A stretch of DNA of 64,000 bases from Aplysia californica (taxonomy: Eukaryota > Mollusca > Gastropoda > Aplysiida > Aplysiidae). Made by a program: the position numbers and the translations under genes. The notes below the pieces were generated by a model. That model was not told the origin of the DNA. It ran no database searches and worked only from the letters and a program-made list of their open reading frames with translations. Below, piece after piece: positions 61,101 to 64,000 of this stretch. How positions within the stretch are numbered: the stretch's first letter is position 1; the number at the start of each line of letters is the position of its first letter. Where the stretch lies: positions 1,638,040 through 1,702,039 of the forward strand of contig NW_004797311.1 in the NCBI RefSeq assembly GCF_000002075.1, read 5' to 3'.

Positions 61101-64000
61101 GTTTTTTATACTTCAAAAAGAAAAAGAAAAAGCCGTACTTGACTATGCTGCAATTTGTAAATGACAATTAGCTGAAGAATAGATGCATTGATTTCTGCTT
61201 TTAACAGTTTGAACTAGTGTTGAATCTGTTTCATTGCTTTAAGCAGAGGTTATTCCATAGACTTGAAAACTTTAACTTTTGTTAATCTTCACAAAACTTT
61301 CCCTACTTACTTGTTCAACAAAATCTGCTTATGGTGCTATTCAGTCTGGTGTGATTGGTTTATTTATATTATTTATAAGTCATAGTATACTTTGTGACAA
61401 AAAAGAGGAGGAAAATGAAAGTGTTTATTACTATGATGATTTTGAGTGTTTGATTCTAATGGGGTATGGTATGGCTTATTGAAACTTGATGTTTTCTATC
61501 GCATTATTTTGATACCAATTTGTATAACGCTTTTCCAGGAAAAACAGGAACAAGACGACCACACAAAGTTAAAAGACAGACTTGGAGAAGAGAATGTAAA
61601 GTTACAAAAGGAAAACATTCAGTTGAAGACAGACATTGAAAGTAAGGAGAAGTACTGTAACTATGCATGGTTAACACAGGAGGATATTTTTACTGTGCCA
61701 GATATGCACTAAAGTGCTTTCAAAGCTGGGTTTTCTTTTTAAATGGTTCTCTTTTTGAAGTGGTTGGTATGATTAAACAACTTGTGAAGTGTGCCTCAGA
61801 AGGCCACGGTCCCCTGGCTGCTCAGTTGCCAGGGTGTTTAGGATTTGCATTTGAATGTTTGGTAAGGGAAAGCCGGAACTGATGGAATCTTGGTGCCGGA
61901 AACAATGCTGGCAGGAGAGGTCATGTTTTCTCTCTCAGTGTCAAAGGACTTCATTTGAATTGCAGCTGCTGTACCTGTTGAATATTGGAATTTCTTGAAC
62001 TTGGTTCTATTTACATTTCAACCCATAATACTCTAGGCTCTTAGAGCAATCATTAATAATGCATTGTTAATTTCCTCTTTGTAAAAGATTTTTGAGAGTG
62101 TGTGTATAATATATATATGAGACTAACAGCAATTTAATTTTTATGAAATGGCTGTGAAAAGTTCAGCCCCCCCACCACCACCACCACCACTACCACCCCA
62201 ACAGATTCTGCATTGTGCTTCTTGAAATGTTGACCTTTGAGTTTACTTTCTTCTTTTTAAAAAAAAAGGTATTTTTTCCCTTTCTTTTTTTTTCAGAGAA
62301 GAACGAGGAGCTTGAGAAGTTAAAAAAGTCCATTGAGGAGAAAACTGAATCTGTACAGGTGAAATACCCTTGTCTTGCTTATATTGATTGAATGTACACT
62401 TTTTTACCATGCACAGATGAAATGGATTAGTTAACTATTTGTAAGTGTTTCTGATTTTTTAAGATTCACATTTGAGCAGAGAAATAGGTTTTCATGCTCT
62501 GTTGTATGCATGACCATTCTACAATAGCAGCTCTAATAAAAGTTCTTTTCTGGATTATGAAGTTCTTTTTCTTTTACAGCCTAATTTCTCTTATAGCCAT
62601 TGTTTTGTTTTAATTGTTTTTGTATGTTTTTTGTGTTCAGAATCTTGAGAAGGAGCTTCAGAAGCAGGAGCGAACAAACAAAAGAAACAGAGAGGAAATA
62701 GAGGTATGTCTTCTTCCCCTTTTAACTTTACATAGTTTGCTTTTTGTTGTTTTGTTAGGGGGGGTTTTTCCAAGCTAATGTTTACCTACTGGCTCTACTT
62801 TTATGTCTTTTTGAAATTCTCATACTGTTATAAATGATTATCCTCAGAATTGGAAAAAGGAGCGTGATTCATGTGTGAGTAAACTGGAGCAGCTCATCAG
62901 GAAGGGACAGCAGGACAACAAACAGCTGAGTCAGGAGGTAATGTGGCTCTCTCATATTGTGACATCCATGAGATTGATAAATATGTTTGAAATACTTATG
63001 AATAAAGACCTGAGTCTTGATGAATGTACCATGCATTTTGGGTATTTTTGTGAATGTCATTTGCATCAAATTCAAAGGTATTGTATTGTCTTCCTGTCAT
63101 TGTCTTGTTTTATAGAGGAAAGGATTTTATAATCACAGGTTTTTGTGTGTCATTATTCCTGTTATTATTTGAAGTGGCTCTCCTTATTTTAGACTTGTTA
63201 AGTTGTCATAAAGAAGGTTGGCAGGTCATTTTGTGCACACGATAAACCAAGTGCACAGGTATGCTTGTCTTTTTTTTTTTTTTTTTGGTCAGTATGTGTT
63301 TTGAATTGTTAGAATGTTTTGTAGAGATTGTCTTTCAGATTTTCTTATGTACATAGCTCTATTTTGTTCTAGATACCAATGTTTGATTGCAAATAATTCC
63401 AGGTTGAGCAATTGAAGAAAGACAACGCTGACTTGGCCAAAAATGTGAACAATATAACAAATGCTAAAGACTCTGTGATAGCTGAACTGAGGAAGTCCAA
63501 CAATACTCTTTCCATCCAGCTTGCTCAAGTTCAGGTACCTACAATGATCAAAAGTTGTTTTTGTATTTTAGTGACTGGGGTTCTTGATCCCACCTTTTGT
63601 TGGTTCCGGTGTGTTGGTTACATGAGAAAGATCTCAAAAGCTATGTACTGGCTCCGCTAGCACAATCCAGACCAAGTCACTTAATGGTTATTGTATTGTT
63701 TTAATACAGGTCAGGCTGTGCTCTGCTCATTTGTTGGTCAGGTGTTTTGAAAGTTGTCTGAGATAAACAAAATTAAGAAAAGTATGCAAATGATTGGCAC
63801 AAGTTTGTTTTCCGTCAGTTTTGGGTTCTCTCTTTCTCTCATGTCAAATGAATTTAAATGCCCTATAAGTGAACTGTGGCATGCACAAAATTTTCTCTTA
63901 CCTAGTTGGGAAGAATGACCAGTCTATAGGAATGACGACTTAACTCCAGCAGGAGAATGATGGTTGCTTAAGTGAAAAAGAAGATTCTCTGCTGCTATTT
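27955..64000 (+). CDS. KIF20B: Kinesin-6 motor protein, KIF20B-like (partial, 3' end outside)
   Basis: Twenty-nine exons join in frame to at least 2149 residues, cut by the window edge. The motor holds YLRVKPFT (about 70), P-loop GVTSSGKT (155-162), a long insert with weak similarity between P-loop and switch I as in kinesin-6, switch I NHCSSRSH (360-367), switch II DLAGSE (395-400), NINTSL (417-422) and [12 protein letters not shown] (447-458). RASIAWE followed by an acidic run (about 520-560) recalls human KIF20B RATISWEN plus its acidic segment, from memory. Residues about 570-2149 are almost all charged coiled coil. KIF20A is far shorter, which favours KIF20B (human about 1820 residues). 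Kinesin-6 proteins are plus-end-directed and act at the central spindle and midbody in cytokinesis; KIF20B also acts in neuronal polarity. Minimal S/T-P sites lie near 1094 and 1112. An invertebrate co-orthologue of KIF20A and KIF20B is possible. Confidence 0.85.
29698..30339. mobile_element. mariner/pogo-like MITE in kinesin intron 1
   Basis: The right end reads, reverse-complemented, CAGTGGTCCCCAACTATAG with TA outside. Inward, GTCAAAAAT, GCGCAACTTAT and TCAAATATCTC occur inverted on both sides (left about 29739-29782, right about 30282-30320). The outermost left 20 bp are decayed, so the left edge is approximate. There is no transposase. Confidence 0.55.
30902..31163 (+). CDS. KIF20B: Kinesin-6 exon 2 (P-loop)
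   Basis: Residues 80-167. It includes [10 protein letters not shown] and [15 protein letters not shown], the Walker A P-loop that binds ATP phosphates. Most kinesins have AYGQTGSGKT; the V and S changes here are within kinesin-6 variation. Donor gtaaac, phase 1. Confidence 0.95.
31206..31463. mobile_element. MITE with long inverted ends
   Basis: Core arms 31218-31242 and 31427-31451 are inverted repeats of 25 bp with one mismatch, beginning GTGCTGAC and including ATGAGTTACTTCTC. Similarity continues outward (CATGTGA against CATATGTGA), so the true ends lie a little outside. No coding capacity; target duplication unclear. Confidence 0.65.
31590..32184. mobile_element. hAT-like MITE, 8-bp duplication ATGTAGTA
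   Basis: Ends TAGGGCTGGGTC (left) and TAGGGCTGGATC (right, reverse complement) are flanked by exact ATGTAGTA (31582-31589, 32185-32192). The 595-bp body carries inverted GCGATTC/GAATCGC-type words and no transposase. The signature fits hAT. Confidence 0.8.
32950..33708. mobile_element. Possible DNA element with GAGGGGG ends
   Basis: TGAGAGGGGGG with GCTACACC on the left resembles, reverse-complemented, TAGAGGGGGCGCGCGG with TTACACC on the right. The match is imperfect and no target duplication is seen. The interior has no gene. Confidence 0.3.
34349..34536 (+). CDS. KIF20B: Kinesin-6 exon 3
   Basis: Residues 167-229, [20 protein letters not shown] then a charged KKMKQK stretch. The GILPR motif is where kinesins continue after the P-loop, and the rest starts the long kinesin-6 insert. 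It enters in phase 1 and ends in phase 0 at gtaagt. Confidence 0.95.
34540..35782. other. Kinesin intron 3
   Basis: AT-rich, with several direct and inverted T/A-rich words. I find no exon and no element whose ends I can prove. Confidence 0.35.
35783..35846 (+). CDS. KIF20B: Kinesin-6 exon 4 (64-nt microexon-like)
   Basis: Residues 230-251, [20 protein letters not shown]. The donor gtaagt is ideal, while the acceptor (gggacattacag) has a weak pyrimidine tract. Length 64 restores the frame between exons 3 and 5: skipping it would shift the frame. It lies in the kinesin-6 insert. Confidence 0.8.
36166..36399 (+). CDS. KIF20B: Kinesin-6 exon 5
   Basis: Residues 251-329. After an acidic linker it encodes [20 protein letters not shown], the conserved VSFxEIYNE strand-helix of kinesins, then the basic [11 protein letters not shown]. 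Donor gtaagt, phase 1. Confidence 0.95.
38050..38274 (-). pseudogene. P-element transposase C-terminal remnant
   Basis: The minus strand reads [17 protein letters not shown] to [20 protein letters not shown] and ends at TAA 38050. The IYIAGYxxRK motif is typical of the C-terminal part of P-element/THAP9-type transposases. It is out of frame with the THAP part; the catalytic RNase H-like core between them is not recognisable. Confidence 0.7.
38423..38631 (-). pseudogene. P-element THAP domain
   Basis: From ATG 38631 the minus strand reads [16 protein letters not shown], then [17 protein letters not shown] and, past one in-frame TAA at 38476-38478, [11 protein letters not shown]. All four zinc ligands of the C2CH finger are visible (CxxxxC and CxxH) with the conserved W and FP. 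It bound the transposon ends in the live element. The internal stop shows decay. Confidence 0.85.
39535..39646 (+). CDS. KIF20B: Kinesin-6 exon 6 (switch I)
   Basis: Residues 329-366, [20 protein letters not shown] to [10 protein letters not shown]; the S of switch I is completed by the next exon (NHCSSRSH). Switch I senses the nucleotide gamma-phosphate. Phase 2 at donor gtttgc. Confidence 0.95.
39863..40250 (+). mobile_element. SINE-C
   Basis: CACTGACTGAAGTGTCTTTA and GGCCATTCCCAAAG open it; GGGGTGCCTTGATAGTC is mid-body, and it ends in the shared tail CAGTTGCGAGCGCCATAAAA and a short A-run. It matches 60021-60420 nearly end to end. Confidence 0.75.
40509..40580 (+). CDS. KIF20B: Kinesin-6 exon 7
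   Basis: Residues 366-390, [20 protein letters not shown], the strand after switch I. It enters and ends in phase 2 with donor gtaagt. It has 72 nt, so skipping it would keep the frame but remove a core strand. Confidence 0.95.
40756..40800 (+). mobile_element. SINE tail fragment
   Basis: TTTGCAGTTGTGAGTGCCGT and TAAAACTTTACTAAAACTAA match the shared SINE 3' end. Confidence 0.5.
41080..41250 (+). mobile_element. SINE-B
   Basis: It runs from GTGGGTGGTTGGCGGGTGCT to GCAAGTGGCGTAAAAC and ACTAAAAC. It is a full copy by comparison with 16343 and 59459. Confidence 0.75.
41337..41483 (+). CDS. KIF20B: Kinesin-6 exon 8 (switch II)
   Basis: Residues 390-439. [20 protein letters not shown] contains switch II (DLAGSE), and [18 protein letters not shown] follows. 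These are the most conserved kinesin motifs and fix the family. Phase 2 at gtaagg. Confidence 0.97.
42001..42157 (-). mobile_element. SINE-D (tRNA-derived), minus strand
   Basis: The minus strand shows GGCCTGTGGTGTAGCAATTA (A box) and GAGTTTGGTTCCCATGAG (B box). It matches 13799-13958. Confidence 0.7.
42278..42546 (+). CDS. KIF20B: Kinesin-6 exon 9 (end of motor, neck)
   Basis: Residues 439-529. [20 protein letters not shown], then [20 protein letters not shown] and FSAIAKQV close the motor. A proline/lysine neck ([12 protein letters not shown]) and RASIAWETK follow. Phase 1 at gtactg. Confidence 0.97.
43064..44053. mobile_element. 990-bp element with 6-bp target duplication ATTATA
   Basis: Ends TAGACCTGCATGT are inverted perfectly over 13 bp, and ATTATA stands on both sides (43058-43063, 44054-44059). 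The interior has ATCTACTTTCAGTTTCG, similar to a word in the elements at 47081 and 49292, plus CTAGATCT runs and telomere-like TTAGGG words. No transposase frame is seen. Confidence 0.75.
44255..44379 (+). CDS. KIF20B: Kinesin-6 exon 10 (acidic segment)
   Basis: Residues 529-570. [20 protein letters not shown] is strongly acidic, as at the same place in human KIF20B (LEDLMEDEDLVEEL, from memory). Donor gttaca is weak but keeps phase 0. Confidence 0.9.
44763..45014 (-). mobile_element. SINE-B copies, minus strand, nested or tandem
   Basis: Two tails (TTTTACGGCGCTCGCAACTG at about 44781 and TTTTACGGCGCTCGCGACTG at about 44918) and one head (CACCAGAGCACCAGCCAACC near 44987) show at least two minus-strand copies, one truncated. 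Confidence 0.65.
45450..45589 (+). CDS. KIF20B: Kinesin-6 exon 11
   Basis: Residues 571-617, [20 protein letters not shown] to [19 protein letters not shown], start of the stalk coiled coil. Phase 2 at gttatt. Confidence 0.92.
46242..46410 (+). CDS. KIF20B: Kinesin-6 exon 12
   Basis: Residues 617-673, [20 protein letters not shown] and [18 protein letters not shown], coiled coil. Acceptor ctgttttgcag, donor gtaata, phase 0. Confidence 0.92.
46854..46931 (+). CDS. KIF20B: Kinesin-6 exon 13
   Basis: Residues 674-699, [26 protein letters not shown] is shared with human KIF20A (ERDEKIEELE, from memory), supporting the kinesin-6 placement. 78 nt, phase 0 both ends. Confidence 0.92.
47081..48525. 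mobile_element. 1.4-kb element with 6-bp target duplication TATGTT
   Basis: Ends TAGGGTCTCCACCA (left) and CAGGGTCCCCATCA (right, reverse complement) are flanked by TATGTT (47075-47080, 48526-48531). Inside, GGTCGGGAAATCGGGAAAA words repeat on the left, and ATCTACTTTCGCTTTCGTTA is close to a word in the element at 49292. A long G-run lies at about 47572-47600. No transposase frame is visible. Confidence 0.7.
49014..49106 (+). CDS. KIF20B: Kinesin-6 exon 14
   Basis: Residues 700-730, [20 protein letters not shown] to EACKDK. 93 nt, phase 0 both ends, donor gtttgt. The acceptor (ttcatatgatcag) is modest but frame and composition agree. Confidence 0.85.
49292..50360. mobile_element. 1.07-kb element with 6-bp target duplication TGTTAT
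   Basis: Ends CAGACCTGCCACTC are perfectly inverted over 14 bp and are flanked by TGTTAT (49286-49291, 50361-50366). Next to each end, CCCGATTTTTT or its relatives repeat. ATCTACTTTCGTTTTTGTTA links it to the element at 47081. No transposase frame is visible. Confidence 0.8.
50688..50813 (+). CDS. KIF20B: Kinesin-6 exon 15
   Basis: Residues 731-772, [20 protein letters not shown] to EKKREAEQ, coiled coil. 126 nt, phase 0 both ends. Confidence 0.92.
51132..51315 (+). CDS. KIF20B: Kinesin-6 exon 16
   Basis: Residues 773-834, [20 protein letters not shown] to LEEECKELQ, coiled coil. Phase 1 at gtaaat. Confidence 0.93.
51586..51801 (+). repeat. Dispersed repeat, copy 2 (pair with 3784-4002)
   Basis: The sequence matches 3784-4002 from AGGTATGTAAATC to the T-run and CAAAACCT, with a few differences. 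It lies in the intron before the giant exon and has no LINE piece attached. Confidence 0.75.
52008..52515 (+). mobile_element. SINE-A, full-length
   Basis: Head GTGGTCGAGGGGTTATGGTG (A box region) and AGATTCGAATCTGG (B box); the body has CTGTCTTCCAGCCACACCCC; the tail is CAGTTGCGAGCGACGTAAAA. It differs from the 16519 copy by many single changes, so the family is not very young. Confidence 0.85.
52788..55228 (+). CDS. KIF20B: Kinesin-6 exon 17 (giant coiled-coil exon)
   Basis: A single 2441-nt exon encodes residues 834-1647. It is almost continuous E/K/Q/L-rich heptad sequence (for example [16 protein letters not shown] and [11 protein letters not shown]-type runs). Breaks include an S/G-rich piece near the start ([18 protein letters not shown]), [12 protein letters not shown] (about 1089-1100, an S-P site), NTPEIKK (T-P site near 1112), a basic RGKRKA (about 1216) and an S-rich stretch after it. 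Enters in phase 1, leaves in phase 0 at gtgagt. Antisense open frames inside it are shadows. Confidence 0.95.
55492..55656 (+). CDS. KIF20B: Kinesin-6 exon 18
   Basis: Residues 1648-1702, [20 protein letters not shown] to CRELDRLNQ, coiled coil. 165 nt, phase 0 both ends. Confidence 0.92.
55796..56854. mobile_element. 1.06-kb element with 6-bp target duplication TATATT
   Basis: Ends CAGTGCTTCCAC are perfectly inverted over 12 bp and flanked by TATATT (55790-55795, 56855-56860). CCGTAC and CCGAAATnC words repeat near the left end. The length is close to that of the element at 49292. No transposase frame is visible. Confidence 0.8.
57155..57304 (+). CDS. KIF20B: Kinesin-6 exon 19
   Basis: Residues 1703-1752, [20 protein letters not shown] to INQKKEL. 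The acceptor (caatttatccaaag) is weak, but phase 0 is kept at both ends and the heptads continue. Confidence 0.88.
57310..58551. other. Kinesin intron 19
   Basis: No exon or classified repeat is seen; one small frame (57531-57713) lacks coding character. Confidence 0.35.
58552..58621 (+). CDS. KIF20B: Kinesin-6 exon 20
   Basis: Residues 1753-1776, [20 protein letters not shown]. 70 nt, phase 1 at gtaagt; acceptor cctctttttacag is strong. Confidence 0.92.
59079..59204 (+). CDS. KIF20B: Kinesin-6 exon 21
   Basis: Residues 1776-1818, [20 protein letters not shown] to DDELRRLQS. Phase 1 at both ends. Confidence 0.93.
59459..59633 (+). mobile_element. SINE-B
   Basis: It runs from TTGGTTGGCGAATGCTCTGG through TATCAAACATCTATCGTCC to GTTGCGAGTGCCGTAAAAC and ACTAAAAC, a full copy. 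Confidence 0.75.
59757..59842 (+). CDS. KIF20B: Kinesin-6 exon 22
   Basis: Residues 1818-1846, [20 protein letters not shown] to SRLQSQ. Enters in phase 1, ends in phase 0 at gtgtgt. Confidence 0.92.
60021..60420 (+). mobile_element. SINE-C, full-length reference copy
   Basis: From GGTGGGACTCCCTGGGACGG through CACTGAAGTGTCTTTAGGCC and CCGGGGTGCCTTGATAGTCC to TGCAGTTGAAAGGGCCGTAA and an AAAGCAAAC end. Its body is unlike SINE-A and SINE-B, yet the last about 50 bp are the same tail. Confidence 0.75.
60656..61063 (+). CDS. KIF20B: Kinesin-6 exon 23
   Basis: Residues 1847-1982, [20 protein letters not shown] to [11 protein letters not shown]. 408 nt of uninterrupted coiled coil, phase 0 both ends. 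The antisense frame is a shadow. Confidence 0.95.
61539..61641 (+). CDS. KIF20B: Kinesin-6 exon 24
   Basis: Residues 1983-2017, [20 protein letters not shown] to QLKTDIE. Phase 1 at gtaagg. Confidence 0.92.
61645..62296. other. Kinesin intron 24
   Basis: No exon seen. It contains a (CCA)n tract at about 62165-62200. Confidence 0.4.
62297..62358 (+). CDS. KIF20B: Kinesin-6 exon 25
   Basis: Residues 2017-2037, [20 protein letters not shown]. 62 nt, enters in phase 1, ends in phase 0; strong T-rich acceptor. Confidence 0.92.
62641..62703 (+). CDS. KIF20B: Kinesin-6 exon 26
   Basis: Residues 2038-2058, [20 protein letters not shown]. 63 nt, exactly three heptads, phase 0 both ends; it could be skipped without a frameshift. 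Confidence 0.92.
62848..62937 (+). CDS. KIF20B: Kinesin-6 exon 27
   Basis: Residues 2059-2088, [20 protein letters not shown] to KQLSQE. 90 nt, phase 0 both ends. Confidence 0.92.
63403..63534 (+). CDS. KIF20B: Kinesin-6 exon 28
   Basis: Residues 2089-2132, [20 protein letters not shown] to SIQLAQVQ. 132 nt, phase 0 both ends. Confidence 0.92.
63950..64000 (+). CDS. KIF20B: Kinesin-6 exon 29, cut by window edge
   Basis: After acceptor aactccag the frame reads [17 protein letters not shown] and is open to the last base. The acceptor is a CAGCAG pair, so it could also start at 63953 with one residue less. The gene continues beyond the window. Confidence 0.65.

Noticed and set aside
60751-61167. 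138-codon minus-strand frame
   Set aside because: Shadow of kinesin exon 23; serine-rich, no domain.

Overview
The window is AT-rich animal nuclear DNA with short GT-AG exons in long introns, several tRNA-derived SINE families, dense small DNA transposons and long microsatellites. The gene content and this repeat style suggest an invertebrate, most likely a lophotrochozoan such as a gastropod mollusc. That taxonomic call is inference. I see no bacterial-type operon, CRISPR array, rRNA gene, functional tRNA gene or LTR/virus-derived element.

Two protein-coding genes are supported, both on the + strand. (1) A small ankyrin-repeat gene runs from about 755 to 13347. Five phase-compatible exons encode about 207 residues that align without gaps, from memory, to the ankyrin core of RFXANK/ANKRA2. 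Two CCAAT boxes stand at the very start of the window and may belong to its promoter. (2) A large kinesin-6 gene of the KIF20B (MPHOSPH1) type begins at 27955 and runs off the right edge. I resolve 29 exons whose reading frames join exactly, giving at least 2149 residues: a motor domain with P-loop, switch I and switch II, an acidic neck-linker region, then a very long coiled coil, over a third of it in one 2.4-kb exon. The two genes are functionally unrelated; the 14 kb between them holds no recognisable host gene.

Much of the rest is mobile DNA. The clearest items are a P-element-like transposon (37184-39449) with an 8-bp target duplication, THAP domain and transposase C-terminus; five short elements sharing exact 6-bp target duplications (17451, 43064, 47081, 49292, 55796), four of them in kinesin introns; two hAT-like MITEs with 8-bp duplications (19637, 31590); a piggyBac-like MITE (5897); pogo/mariner-like elements (12017, 14423, 29698); a LINE 3' fragment (4020-4460); and at least three SINE families that end in the same 3' tail. 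A roughly 3-kb insertion carrying a THAP fragment splits one SINE copy (19343-22350). The region 26350-27245 is a local duplication, and (GA)n, (CTGT)n and CTAGATCT-rich tracts fill much of the intergenic DNA.
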